From Isochrysis galbana (Eukaryota > Haptophyta > Isochrysidales > Isochrysidaceae), in assembly GCA_018136815.1 (NCBI GenBank), contig CM030936.1:4044474-4108473 (forward strand): a stretch of DNA of 64,000 nt, written 5' to 3'. Within the stretch, counting starts at the first letter, position 1. Every line of letters begins with the position of its first letter. Below are positions 53,619-63,980 of this stretch, in pieces. Under the pieces are notes generated by a model. The model was not told the DNA's origin. It searched no databases and worked only from the letters and a program-made list of their open reading frames with translations. A program made the position numbers and the translations under genes.

Positions 53619-55341
53619 CTCTCATTGTGTAAGTTTGCCCATAGCTACCCGATTAAGTGCCTAAATTGAACGAAAAAGAGCAAAAGCAAAATATTTTTAA
53701 CGATAGTAAGGAGAAAAAAATATATCACTACTCTTACGTAAAGAGCACGACATTCACGTACGGATTCTCGGACTGCCCGTTTCGAAAGGCGCTCAGAAAG
53801 ACTGTCGCCGTTCGGCTCAGCTCTACGGAATGGGCCAAGTAGAGGGTTCGCCCCTCTCCTTCTAGCCCGCACTCGACAGGGAGGCCTCCCATCGGTGGTC
53901 GGATGGGCATTCCTGGAGGGGCACAGCTCCCCCAGAAGCATCTGCGTCGATCTCGACGGCGTCGGCCGCGCTCGCGACCGCGCAGGGATCCCAGAGTGCC
54001 AAGCGCTCTGTTGGGGCTTGCGATGTGAAGGCGGCCAGTGCTGGTGGGGGGTACGGGCGCGCTTGGAGGGGGTAGATCGCGCGTGGTCGATCGTGTTTTG
54101 GTTGGTAAAGTGCTCCCAGCCCTCGATATTCAGCATGCGCGATCGCCAATGGCCTCCCTGCGGGGTTGGCTCTTTGGCGCTCACGCGTGCCCACAGCGCC
54201 TGCAAAATTCAGGCCGTGGCGCGCGTTATTCGTCGAGATATGGCACAGGCTGGACGCTGCCTTGTTTTGTACATGTATTTGGGGCTGAATTCACCGGTAT
54301 CGGCGGTTGATTGGCGGTGTGATGTCCCGGCGACTCATTTTTGTACTGCTGGTCCGACGGCCCAACGTGTGTCTGTGTGTATTGCGTTGGGGGTATGTAA
54401 AAGAATGTAAATATACGTTCAAATCATGGGCAGCTAGCTCGTGTCTCAACCCCACCATAACCACCGGTACCCAACCAGCAAAAAAAACGCCGGTTGGCGA
54501 CCATGAGCGGCTTTCAAGCGATCGCCAAAGTGGCAACGCTCAACTGAGCGGGCCCGTCGATTGCACCCGACCAAAAAATGAGATTTTTCGCCCGTCAGAG
54601 CGCGCGCGCGCGAAAGAACTAGAAGCTGAGACTTGGAAGGTGCATTCCTACCATCACAACAAAGTGTCCCATGCCATCATAAGGCCAATTGGGCCCAATT
54701 CTGAAAAGTCGATTTTTCCCCTCCCCACCCCTACTTTTCGGACGAGGATTCTGAAAAGGCGGGGAGACCCTCCGACCCGCTTTCGCCGGGGCTTTCCGCT
54801 CACGGTCAAAAATGTCGACCCCCCCCAATATTAGAACTTAAAAAGCCGTGTTCGACCGCCCTATGTATGGTGTATGTATCTGTATCTGTATCTGTGGCAA
54901 CAACATCAACATGCGTCGAGGCGTACGGGCAGGTGCGCTGAGGGTTGTCGTGTTAGTACCGGGCTAGTGAGAGTAGTGGTACAAATGCTCAGTTATATTG
55001 TTATTATTAAGGGCTACGGGGGCAAGGGGGCTGCGGCGGGCGTCACTGCACTCTTCAGAAAAGGGGCAATGGGGCAATGTGAGTTTACTATTAAACTACT
55101 ACTAGTATTTTCTGAACCTTTTGGAGTAGAGTCTACTCGTACTCGTAACCGACGCCTCGCGGGCGCGAACCGACACCCCTCGCTGGCGGAAGTGGGGGGG
55201 AAGAGTGGGGCTCGGTTGAGCAGGAGGGGGAGAGGGAGAGAGGGAGAGAGGGAGAGGGGGGGGGGGGGGGGGGCGTTGAGAGCGGCCCCGAGGTTGTGTG
55301 GCGAGAGGTAGCGGCGAAAGCCGGCGGCTGAGCTTGCGATA
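53619..55341. other. Intergenic with repeat shards
   Basis: 53960-54230 is coding-like on the minus strand (QALWARVSAKEPTPQGGHWR) without a known family. 54820-54865 pairs with 42005-42070, and 54885-54970 pairs with 11305-11390. GTATCT repeats lie at 54871-54893 and a G-run at 55257-55273. Confidence 0.4.
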
Positions 55342-58300
55342 ATGACGGAGCAAATCGGAGAGAAACGTGGGGGTGCTCACACTCTGGCCGAAGGGAGAAA
55401 TCCGCGCAGCAAAGGGGATATGTCTGACCAGCTGCTCAAGCCACGAGTCAGCAAAGAGAATGTACGATCGCAGAGCAAGCAGCTTGAAGCGCTGTCTTCA
55501 GAAAACTCCACCGAGCAGGCTGGTGCTACAGTGAGGTCGCCTGAGGCACTCCAGACTACTTGCACTCTGAGTAATGGTGACAGCTCTGGTGCTGCTCCAG
55601 GTGAAATGGAGAGGTGGAGCCGCGACCGGCACACCGAAAAGGTGGAGCTAGCAGAGGCATCGCTAGAATCGAATGTGAGAGCCGGAGACTTCAGCACTCC
55701 TGAAGATGACCTTGATCAGTCTTCCAATCCGGTGTCGATGCTACTCGATCAGCCGGCTACTCTGCCTTTGAATGACATTCGCTCACCACACAAAGTAGGG
55801 ATCGATAATTTAGACCAGCACAAGTCGGAAGACGGCGTGTGTATAACCAAGGCCGCTGAATCCTTGACCCCGAGAGCAACTCGTCATGCTCTCACGGATG
55901 ACATGTCTCCTTCAACATCCGAGCAGGGTATGGATAGTCCTAGTGTAACAAGTGGAAGGCTATCTCTCAAGAGTGACGTTCCGTTGGGTTTGAGCGAAGC
56001 TCAAGCCCCTGCTCTCGCTGAAAATTTGGCAACTCCGGCCAAGATGTCGAGGGATGAGATTTCCGCAAGGAGCCAGCACGTCCTCGCCGATGGTGACTCG
56101 TGTGAAAGCCATCTCTCTAGCCATGAGCCGAATGTATCTTCAAACGCATCGGCGTCCGATGCTCCTCTGACACTCGACGGGCTTTTGACCGAAGATTCGG
56201 TCCGTGTGCAAGGCGATGCGGTCGGTGCTACCAAGTCGCAGCTTGACTCGGACTGCGAACACCAAAGCGAGGGTGAGCTTGAAGAAGGCAAGTCGGCTGG
56301 TCTCATTGCATACGAGAAAAACTACGTGACAAAGTTGCCCTCGACACGCCTGGCATTCGTCGCGAATGATGCTATAATCGACGCGGCGATCACCGCACAA
56401 CGGATTTATCGAGGTGTGCACACACGGCGGAGTTTGCTGAAGGCGAGAGACTTAGTGCTCCGCGCCATCGGCGAAAATGAAGACGTGCGTGAAAGAGCGC
56501 GTCTCTCAGCTCAGCGAGCGAAACGCGATGCGCAACGCGAGCTCAATGCACGCCTTCAGAACATGCGGCGCAAGATCAGTGATGCCGAAGCTGCGATCAA
56601 CTACGCTTCAACAAAGCACGCCAAGGTCATGCGCAGAGACGTGTCGCGCATGCGTCGCGAACTTGAGGACTTGAATAAGATGCGGGCCGAGGTGGAACAG
56701 GCAAAACTCGAGTCCTACTCTGCATTCGAGATCAAACTCGCCAAGCCTCTAAGTATGGAGACCGATGTAGCCCTGACGCTCAGCACGCTCTTGAATCGGG
56801 ATGGAAGCGTGCGTGTGCGTTGCGCCCTCACAATCAACATTCGATGCGATCGTGCTGACACCATCTCTCAACTGCGCGAGCGTGCGGCTCTCCGCAGCTG
56901 TGGTATCTTGCGCGGAACCAAACAGCACAGCCAAATCCGCGGTTTGGTCATTGAACTGCGTGCAGTTGAGCTACAACAGTTGATGGTCCGCCAACTTGTA
57001 CGCCAAGGCATGCCACGCTGGTGGGCGTGGCCGCCAGCATGCCGACAAAACGAGAGGAATCTGTTGGCTGAGCGCGAGAAGAACTGGCGCGCAGCGATGT
57101 CCCAGTACGACAAGTTGCTTGAAGATGCACGAGAGGCATTGATGGCTGCTGTCGATCGCCTGCTACGCCAGTGCATCACACGCGCCATGCACGCCCGACG
57201 ACGACGAGCGGAGCTGGCGCGCAAGCGCCAAGCGACCGCTTTGCATCTTCAATGTGCTTGGAGGGTGTGCCTCGCGCGGAAGCTACGCGCTGAGCATGAC
57301 AAACGCACTTCTGCTGCCATCCAGGATGCGCTCCAAAAAAAGCGAGAGAATCTATGGAAACGTGTCCGTGATTCGGTAGCGAATGGACTGCGGGATCATA
57401 GAGAGTATCAGCGAATGCGCATGTCTGCCATCACTATCGGCCGCAGTTGGCGAATCGCCATGCACCGCCGAGCAGAGGCGCTCAGAATGAGGGAGCAGGC
57501 CAAACAGCATTTGGCGGCCTCGCGAATCGGGCGCGCATGGCAAGATTCTCATCAAGAGGAGAGGAGACAACTGGCGAGGGTGAAAGCGCGCGAGGCGAAA
57601 TACCAAAGAGAAGTTAAGCGAAGCCGCGCGCTTCTTCGTGAAGCGGAAAGGCTGCAACGAGAGGCAGAAGAGAAGACAGGAGGGCGATGCGGATCCGCAC
57701 GTACGCCTCGTGCCATCGAACTAGCCGCCACGTTTGGCGTGGGCTACTCGGAGGCGGCTTCCCACCAACGTTTATCTGTCGAGTTGAGCCCAGGGAGATT
57801 CCACGACTTTGCTGCAACCTTCCCGCAACGGCGACAACCTCATGCACCGACGCAGCCGGCGACGCGCAGCCCTTCAAGTCGTACTCGCAAATTATCCGAC
57901 GGCGTCGAACTCACCAGCTGGGCAGACGCGTTCGCCAAAGCTGAACAGCGAGACTCTCCAGCCAGCGCTAGTGTTCTACTCCCCGTGCGCCCCTCAACCG
58001 GCCGGGCCCTGCATTCAGGGCATGCATCTAGGATGACACGTCTTGACGTAGCCAATACGCCCCCTGACGGCCACAAGGTGCAAGGTGGTGTTTGCGTTAG
58101 CGTGCGCCGCCTGCAAGGTGATTGGGTAAGTGGCGCAGTTCCATATCGTCGTGCTGTATCTGCACGTCGGCCAAAGGCCAGGGAACCTCCGGTTGAAGTA
58201 GTGCCATCGTGGGCCGACGGATTTGACATGTCGCTTCACTCAAATATCACGTCGCCATCCACCCAAAGGAGCAGAGCCTTCGTTATGAGTCCAGGTCGCA

Positions 58301-60606
58301 CAACAGCGCACGGATTGCTCACTGAGCGAGCTGTCGTCTCGCGACAGTCGACAGCGTTATGCCACATGCGGGATGTGCCACCGCCGATCCCGGGCCCGCA
58401 CCTGACGGCAGCACAGCATGCGGTGGCAGAGAGCATTGCACTGCGCCTCAAAGCTGGCCATGCGCTGATGGTGGCGGAGCTACACATGCTCAAGATGGCG
58501 CATGAAGACTTGCGGAGGAGGCAGCAAGCACCTCCTTCACCACGTGGGCGTCAAGCCTCCCAACAGCCTCCAATGGTGCAGACACCACGTGCGCGTCATC
58601 AAATGGCTGTTGCCGATGCGCGAGCGCTTTGGCGCATGGTAGAGAACCCTCCTCCAAACTCAATTATCGCAGCAGCTGAGCCCAAAACACTCGACTTGGT
58701 ACAACGTTACGCTGTGCCTCCTCCACCGTGTCGGCCGCCGGGCATAGAAGAGCTCGACCTACACATCTGCCTCTTCTCAGAGAGTGACCCAGATGCGGTG
58801 AGTGCGGAAAGGGCACTCGCGAAGCTGTGGAAAGATTCTCGTCTGCAGCACGCTGTCCACAAGCACAAACGGGAGCAACTCTTGAAGTGGAGAGATGATT
58901 GGCGCCGCTGGACGGCTGGCAGTGCCATGCGACGACGGCTTTTAGCAGCAGAGGAAGCCCATCAGGCACGGCTGCGTGCGGCGGACGAGGAGCGCCACTT
59001 ACGTATGCGGCGCTGGCTTTGGGAGGATCGTGCCTCTCTCGTCATGCAAAGAGCCTGGCGGTCCCTCCAACGCCGGCGCCAAGCTCGCCGCATGGCACTC
59101 GAGGCGAGCATCGCCTTCATACGGAAGCAGAGTGAGCTCGAGGCCTTGGAGTCGGAGCGCAAACGGCTGGCAGCACTTGAGGAGGAGCACGCGCGACAGG
59201 CCCGCTTGGCTGAAGAAGCTCGTCGAGCTGAAGAGGAAAAGCCGGTGGACTGGAACGAGATTAATCGACAGATTAGCGGGCTGCTCGACACGGGACTATC
59301 GGCCGTGTACGCACGCAAGGCTGAGTTCGACGCCGAGGACAGGCGATTGGCGGAGGAAGAACGATGCAGACAGAAACAAGAACTCGAAGCTGCGGCGGCG
59401 GCAGAGGCCAAGCCAAAAGCCGTGCGTTCGCGAAAGTCGATGAATTCTCTGAGTTACTTGAATCCGATCACTCCCGTCTCGCCACGCCGCTCATTTCCGA
59501 CAGCAAGGACTGGTCCAATAGGTGGAAGCGGTCGCTCCTTAAATCGGAGTGCCGGCAGCAAGATGGAGGCAAACGTCTTGCAATTCCTTGTGCTGCCTAC
59601 TCGACCAGCAGCGGACCAATTGCGAGAGCGAATCATTGCGGCCTCGACAACTATTGTGGCGATGCTCAAGGAGTGGGATGAGGACAACTCAGGAGGACTA
59701 AGCAAGAAGGAGTTTCGCCGAGCGGTTCGTGGACTTGGATTCAACGGGACGAGCGAGGACATTAACGCCGTGTTCGACTCGTTGGACTTGGATGGCGATG
59801 GCGAGGTCGAGTACCAGCGCCTACCCCGTCTTCTCAAGCTTTCCACGGCTGCTGCTCCAGAGCTGCGACCTGAGAACGAGAGTGAGCTGCGCCAATTTGC
59901 CCAGAATCGTCGCCGGATGCGCAAATCCCAGATTGCTGCTCGCGACGCTAAACTCTTGCAGTTGCAATGGGTCACCTCGCGCCCGGTCGCCGACCAATTG
60001 AGAGAAGCACTCGCAGCACACAAGGTTGCGGCCATGTCCGTCTTCCGACAGTTGGATGACGACTCCTCCGGATCGATCTCTCGCGGTGAATTTCGCAAAG
60101 CGCTGCGTGCGATGGGCTATGACGGATCGGATGCCGACGCCGACATCGTCTTCACTTCGTTCGTCCCTGACGCGTCAAACTTAATTGAGCACCAAGAGCT
60201 CGATGACTTGCTCCGGCGTTCGGTCGAACTAGCGCCAGAGCTGACAGCCGGCTCCACGGGGATTCGCTCGCAAAATCGCGTGCCTTCGCGAAAGTCCCGC
60301 GTGCGAACCGAGGACTCAAATTTGCTCGACGTAGAGCTTGTGCCAGGAAGGCCTGTAGCCGAGCAGTTGCGAGACGTTCTTGCGGCCAAGAGTGCGGCCG
60401 TGATGGCGCTCTTTCGGGAATGGGACGATGACGCAAGTGGAACCGTTGACAAGAAGGAATTCCGCAAAGCCATGCGAGAGCTGGGGTTCTCCGGCTCAGC
60501 GGAGGAGGTCGACGCCTTTTTCAATTCGATGGACCCCGACTCCGCAGGTGAGATTGAATACAGAGATTTCCGGCGGCTTTTGAAGCAAACCACACATTCG
60601 ACATGA
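55342..60606 (+). CDS. Large IQ-motif, coiled-coil and EF-hand protein
   Basis: Single exon, 1754 aa, starting at the ATG at 55342. Residues 1-320 are acidic, Ser-rich and probably disordered. IQ-like calmodulin-binding helices: AAITAQRIYRGVHTRR (about 347), ALHLQCAWRVCLARKLR (about 633), TIGRSWRIAMHRRAE (about 699), SRIGRAWQDSHQEE (about 728), SLVMQRAWRSLQRRRQARR (about 1233). Coiled coil about 390-460 and 1250-1360. The C-terminus has three ~110-residue repeats, each RP-x-ADQLR... then a calmodulin-like EF-hand pair: DEDNSGGLSKKE, DLDGDGEVEYQR; DDDSSGSISRGE, VPDASNLIEHQE; DDDASGTVDKKE, DPDSAGEIEYRD. The first EF-hand of each pair is canonical; the second is weaker, and that of unit 2 is degenerate. 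Likely a Ca2+-responsive cytoskeletal or flagellar scaffold; the function is inferred from domains only. Confidence 0.85.
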   Translation: MTEQIGEKRGGAHTLAEGRNPRSKGDMSDQLLKPRVSKENVRSQSKQLEALSSENSTEQAGATVRSPEALQTTCTLSNGDSSGAAPGEMERWSRDRHTEKVELAEASLESNVRAGDFSTPEDDLDQSSNPVSMLLDQPATLPLNDIRSPHKVGIDNLDQHKSEDGVCITKAAESLTPRATRHALTDDMSPSTSEQGMDSPSVTSGRLSLKSDVPLGLSEAQAPALAENLATPAKMSRDEISARSQHVLADGDSCESHLSSHEPNVSSNASASDAPLTLDGLLTEDSVRVQGDAVGATKSQLDSDCEHQSEGELEEGKSAGLIAYEKNYVTKLPSTRLAFVANDAIIDAAITAQRIYRGVHTRRSLLKARDLVLRAIGENEDVRERARLSAQRAKRDAQRELNARLQNMRRKISDAEAAINYASTKHAKVMRRDVSRMRRELEDLNKMRAEVEQAKLESYSAFEIKLAKPLSMETDVALTLSTLLNRDGSVRVRCALTINIRCDRADTISQLRERAALRSCGILRGTKQHSQIRGLVIELRAVELQQLMVRQLVRQGMPRWWAWPPACRQNERNLLAEREKNWRAAMSQYDKLLEDAREALMAAVDRLLRQCITRAMHARRRRAELARKRQATALHLQCAWRVCLARKLRAEHDKRTSAAIQDALQKKRENLWKRVRDSVANGLRDHREYQRMRMSAITIGRSWRIAMHRRAEALRMREQAKQHLAASRIGRAWQDSHQEERRQLARVKAREAKYQREVKRSRALLREAERLQREAEEKTGGRCGSARTPRAIELAATFGVGYSEAASHQRLSVELSPGRFHDFAATFPQRRQPHAPTQPATRSPSSRTRKLSDGVELTSWADAFAKAEQRDSPASASVLLPVRPSTGRALHSGHASRMTRLDVANTPPDGHKVQGGVCVSVRRLQGDWVSGAVPYRRAVSARRPKAREPPVEVVPSWADGFDMSLHSNITSPSTQRSRAFVMSPGRTTAHGLLTERAVVSRQSTALCHMRDVPPPIPGPHLTAAQHAVAESIALRLKAGHALMVAELHMLKMAHEDLRRRQQAPPSPRGRQASQQPPMVQTPRARHQMAVADARALWRMVENPPPNSIIAAAEPKTLDLVQRYAVPPPPCRPPGIEELDLHICLFSESDPDAVSAERALAKLWKDSRLQHAVHKHKREQLLKWRDDWRRWTAGSAMRRRLLAAEEAHQARLRAADEERHLRMRRWLWEDRASLVMQRAWRSLQRRRQARRMALEASIAFIRKQSELEALESERKRLAALEEEHARQARLAEEARRAEEEKPVDWNEINRQISGLLDTGLSAVYARKAEFDAEDRRLAEEERCRQKQELEAAAAAEAKPKAVRSRKSMNSLSYLNPITPVSPRRSFPTARTGPIGGSGRSLNRSAGSKMEANVLQFLVLPTRPAADQLRERIIAASTTIVAMLKEWDEDNSGGLSKKEFRRAVRGLGFNGTSEDINAVFDSLDLDGDGEVEYQRLPRLLKLSTAAAPELRPENESELRQFAQNRRRMRKSQIAARDAKLLQLQWVTSRPVADQLREALAAHKVAAMSVFRQLDDDSSGSISRGEFRKALRAMGYDGSDADADIVFTSFVPDASNLIEHQELDDLLRRSVELAPELTAGSTGIRSQNRVPSRKSRVRTEDSNLLDVELVPGRPVAEQLRDVLAAKSAAVMALFREWDDDASGTVDKKEFRKAMRELGFSGSAEEVDAFFNSMDPDSAGEIEYRDFRRLLKQTTHST

Positions 60607-61084
60607 AGGGGCTGGCATTCCTATTGGAAGTGAAAGTTCAAGGGCCGCACGTTCTCGTTCCACGTCTAGGTCTGGGACAATTTCCAGCCACGTGTTATCT
60701 CCGGCCACATGTTTGAGCTTGAGTGTGCATGCATGCTGCGAGTTGATCGAGCCGCGTGAATTTCCCCGACCACGCACCTCGCCGAGGAGAAGTAGATTGG
60801 AATGGCTTGTACAAAAATAACATACACACACATACACCCATAAATAAACCCCGGCGCTGAGGTTCAGTCTTGTTGTTACGCCTCCGCCTCCCGTCACCCC
60901 TCCCGCACGCCGGCAACCCCCACGATAGAGGTGGGGAAAGTAGAAATCGCGGGTTCTCATGATCGCTTTCTTATAACACAAAAAAAGCATGGATGACCGC
61001 TCCATATGCCCTAAAGGCGGCTTGCCTTCATTTGGTCTCCTTTCCCTCAGCGCTATGGACCTGTAACGAAACTTTTTTTCTAGT
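60607..61084. other. Intergenic
   Basis: 3' flank of the EF-hand gene and 5' flank of the transposase. ACATACACACACATACACCC at 60822-60841; no gene. I could not identify transposon terminal repeats. Confidence 0.4.
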
Positions 61085-61520
61085 ATGTACTGTGAATTAC
61101 AAATGATTCGATTGAGTGAAGTGTTTTCGCGACTGATCCAGAAAAATGCTTCTGCTTTCGCTCCACCCAAGTGTACTGGCCGACCTAGGGCTCTGACAGA
61201 TGCTCAAGTCCTTGATCTGCTCTTCAAAATCCTGCGCACAGGGTGTCAATGGAGAGAACTCGATTGCAGCGGAGCCTCTTTCATGGGAGTCCGTCGGAGA
61301 CTCGCTCTGTGGACTCAGAGTGGTGTGATCGAGAAGGCATACATCGAGGCTCTCCGTACATACCATAAACTCAGACCACCCACTCGACACCTGGTCGACT
61401 CCTCACACATCCGCAACCGCCATGGCACTCAACCCAACTGGAAGAAACCACGTCGACCGAGGGAGGCAAGGTACCAAAATCACCGTCGTTACCGACCATG
61501 TACGCCGCCCGCAACCTAGA
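61085..61520 (+). pseudogene. IS5-type (DUF4096/DDE) transposase, frameshifted
   Basis: The N-terminal helix-turn-helix part is intact: CTGRPRALTDAQVLDLLFKI, LRTGCQWRELDCSGASFMGV, LALWTQSGVIEKAYIEAL. The first catalytic segment reads HLVDSSHIRNRHGT and then shifts frame near 61425: the adjacent frame continues the family motif as NPTGRNHVDRGRQGTKITVV. The expected family pattern is a DSS/T-x-x-R block followed by GRNPTDRGR-x-G-TK, so a single indel separates two halves of one protein. The rest of the catalytic domain is lost at about 61500, where different sequence begins. Such IS5-like transposases occur in bacteria, giant viruses and some algae. Confidence 0.75.
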
Positions 61521-61815
61521 GGCCACCGCGGCCACGAACGTCTCGTTCCACCTCAAGAGGCGCATCCGAACGCACGTCTTCCGGGAGTGGCGTCTCGAAC
61601 AAGGAGAGTACAACGCCCTCACTCAGGAGCAGCGGAAAGAACGGAACAGGGACCTGCTTCTCGTATGCCTCGACGTGCTGCGCCTCTCCGACCAGCCGCT
61701 CCGCTCACCCGACTCCTTCTTGCTACCGTTGGAGCCCGCCGCGCCGCCCGCATCCTCGGCGACAGCCTTCGCAATGCACCCCAAGACGGCGCCCTCGTCC
61801 TTGAGCCAGAGTTGA
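61498..61815 (+). CDS. Unrecognised open frame between transposase and minisatellite
   Basis: 105 codons, ATG at 61498. The first 70 residues look protein-like (NLEATAATNVSFHLKRRIRT, EQGEYNALTQEQRKERNRDL); the rest is Ala/Pro/Ser-rich, and the stop comes just as the minisatellite begins. The N-H-K-R pattern reminded me of N-terminal segments of transposon proteins in algae, without a firm match. Probably part of a second, truncated element. Confidence 0.4.
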   Translation: MYAARNLEATAATNVSFHLKRRIRTHVFREWRLEQGEYNALTQEQRKERNRDLLLVCLDVLRLSDQPLRSPDSFLLPLEPAAPPASSATAFAMHPKTAPSSLSQS

Positions 61816-63182
61816 GCCGCGGACCAGCAGGCGAGGAGGCGGACCAGCAGGCGAGGAGGCGGACCAGCAGGCGAGGAGGCGGACCAGCAGGCGAGGAGGC
61901 GGACCAGCAGGCGAGGAGGCGGACCAGCAGGCGAGGAGGCGGACCAGCAGGCGAGGAGGCGGGAGGGGGAGGCGGACCAGCAGGCGAGGAGGCGGACCAG
62001 CAGGCGAGGAGGCGGACCAGCAGGAGGCGGACCAGCAGGCGAGGAGGCGGACCAGCAGGCGAGGAGGCGGACCAGCAGGCGAGGAGGCGGACCAGCAGGC
62101 GAGGAGGCGGACCAGCAGGCGAGGAGGCGGACCAGCAGGCGAGGAGGCGGACCAGCAGGCGAGGAGGCGGACCAGCAGGCGAGGAGGCGGACCAGCAGGC
62201 GAGGAGGCGGACCAGCAGGCGAGGAGGCGGACCAGCAGGCGAGGAGGCGGACCAGCAGGCGAGGAGGCGGACCAGCAGGCGAGGAGGCGGACCAGCAGGC
62301 GAGGAGGCGGACCAGCAGGCGAGGAGGCGGACCAGCAGGCGAGGAGGCGGACCAGCAGGCGAGGAGGGGCGAGGGGGAGGCGGACCAGCAGGCGAGGAGG
62401 CGGACCAGCAGGCGAGGAGGCGGACCAGCAGGCGAGGAGGCGGACCAGCAGGCGAGGAGGCGGACCAGCAGGCGAGGAGGCGGACCAGCAGGCGAGGAGG
62501 CGGACCAGCAGGCGAGGAGGCGGACCAGCAGGCGAGGAGGCGGACCAGCAGGCGAGGAGGCGGACCAGCAGGCGAGGAGGCGGACCAGCAGGCGAGGAGG
62601 CGGACCAGCAGGCGAGGAGGCGGACCAGCAGGCGAGGAGGCGGACCAGCAGGCGAGGAGGCGGACCAGCAGGCGAGGAGGCGGACCAGCAGGCGAGGAGG
62701 CGGACCAGCAGGCGAGGAGGCGGACCAGCAGGCGAGGAGGCGGACCAGCAGGCGAGGAGGCGGACCAGCAGGCGAGGAGGCGGACCAGCAGGCGAGGAGG
62801 CGGACCAGCAGGCGAGGAGGCGGACCAGCAGGCGAGGAGGCGGACCAGCAGGCGAGGAGGCGGACCAGCAGGCGAGGAGGCGGACCAGCAGGCGAGGAGG
62901 CGGACCAGCAGGCGAGGAGGCGGACCAGCAGGCGAGGAGGCGGACCAGCAGGCGAGGAGGCGGACCAGCAGGCGAGGAGGCGGACCAGCAGGCGAGGAGG
63001 CGGACCAGCAGGCGAGGAGGCGGACCAGCAGGCGAGGAGGCGGACCAGCAGGCGAGGAGGCGGACCAGCAGGCGAGGAGGCGGACCAGCAGGCGAGGAGG
63101 CGGACCAGCAGGCGAGGAGGCGGACCAGCAGGCGAGGAGGCGGACCAGCAGGCGAGGAGGCGGACCAGCAGGCGAGGAGGTG
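61815..63182 (+). repeat. 20-bp minisatellite, about 68 copies
   Basis: Unit GGCGGACCAGCAGGCGAGGA in tandem. Most copies are identical; irregular units occur near 61956-61976, 62020-62034 and 62362-62386. Since 20 is not divisible by three, the plus strand is open in every frame and one 60-bp super-period encodes a 20-residue cycle (e.g. RRTSRRGGGPAGEEADQQA). No evidence that it is translated. Confidence 0.97.
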
Positions 63183-63189
63183 GCAGGCC

Positions 63190-63430
63190 GGGGGGCGCGG
63201 GATGGGTGGGCGCGGTGAAAGCTAGTCGAGTGGGCGAGCAGTTGCCGAGTGGGCAGTTAGTCAGGTCGGTAGGTGGGCAGTTAGTCGGGTGGGAGAGCAG
63301 CTAGTGGTGGGGCAGTTAGTGGGTGAAGGCAGCTCGTGGTAGGGGCAGTTAGTCGGTGAAGGCAAGTTCGTGGTAGGGGCAGTTAGTGGGTGAAGGCAAG
63401 TTAGTGGGTGAAGGAACACGCTATGGCCGA
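63190..63430 (+). repeat. Second, degenerate tandem repeat
   Basis: Units built on GGGCAGTTAGTSGGTGAAGG and GTGGGCAGTTAGTC, about 22-30 bp each, directly follow the minisatellite and decay toward 63420. Confidence 0.85.
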
Positions 63431-63684
63431 GGTACCCACTCTCAATCGCACTTTTTTTTTGTTGTACTATGCAGTTAGGGTTCCACAACAAAAGGTCCGA
63501 TGAGTGATCCTGTCGCATTCGCGATGTCTCAGAGGCAAAAAGAAATAACAGTAAAAGAAAAACAGTAAACAGTAAAAAGAACAGAGGAAGAAAGAAGAAG
63601 AAAAGTGAAAAAGAAGAGAAAAAAACCCAGAGTATATAGGGCGGTTCTCAGCCCTTCCCATCGGCCCTATGGCTACGTAAACTC
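63431..63684. other. A-rich intergenic stretch
   Basis: Contains T-run 63452-63460 and an A/G-rich tract 63535-63630 (ACAGTAAAAG repeats). Nothing coding. Confidence 0.45.
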
Positions 63685-63980
63685 TCACGTGGCATAGTGG
63701 TTCAACCCACCGCCTCCACCAACCTTTTGCTCTGGGTCGCGAGTTCGAGTCCGGACGGAGCGCTCTGCAGTTCGAGCCCCGCTCCTTCTCCTCTCCGATC
63801 TTCTTCTACAGTTAAATTCCACACTCTTCTTCTACCATTAAAATTCCACGCTCTTCTTCTACCGTTAGAAATCCTGCCTCTTCCTACTGTTAAATATCCT
63901 GCCTTCCTACCGTTAAAATTCTGCACTCCGTCTACCGTTAAAATCCTGCCTCCGTCGCCTTGCCAAGACATTTCCTCTGC
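63685..63980 (+). repeat. tRNA-like (SINE-type) repeat with tandem tail
   Basis: GTGGCATAGTGGTTCA (63689-63704) fits a pol III A box, and GGTCGCGAGTTCGAGTCC (63735-63752) resembles a B box at tRNA-like distance. The arms do not fold into a clean cloverleaf, so a true tRNA is unlikely. A tail of tandem ~27-bp units (TTCTTCTACCGTTAAAATTC) runs 63800-63960. Confidence 0.4.

Noticed and set aside
61815-63182. CRISPR array
   Set aside because: Units are directly contiguous without spacers, in a eukaryotic context.
61422-63218. 598-codon frame through the minisatellite
   Set aside because: Only its first ~25 codons are transposase-like; the rest is the 20-bp repeat, which is open in any plus frame.
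63685-63760. Functional tRNA gene
   Set aside because: T-arm and acceptor stems do not pair; kept only as a SINE-like repeat.
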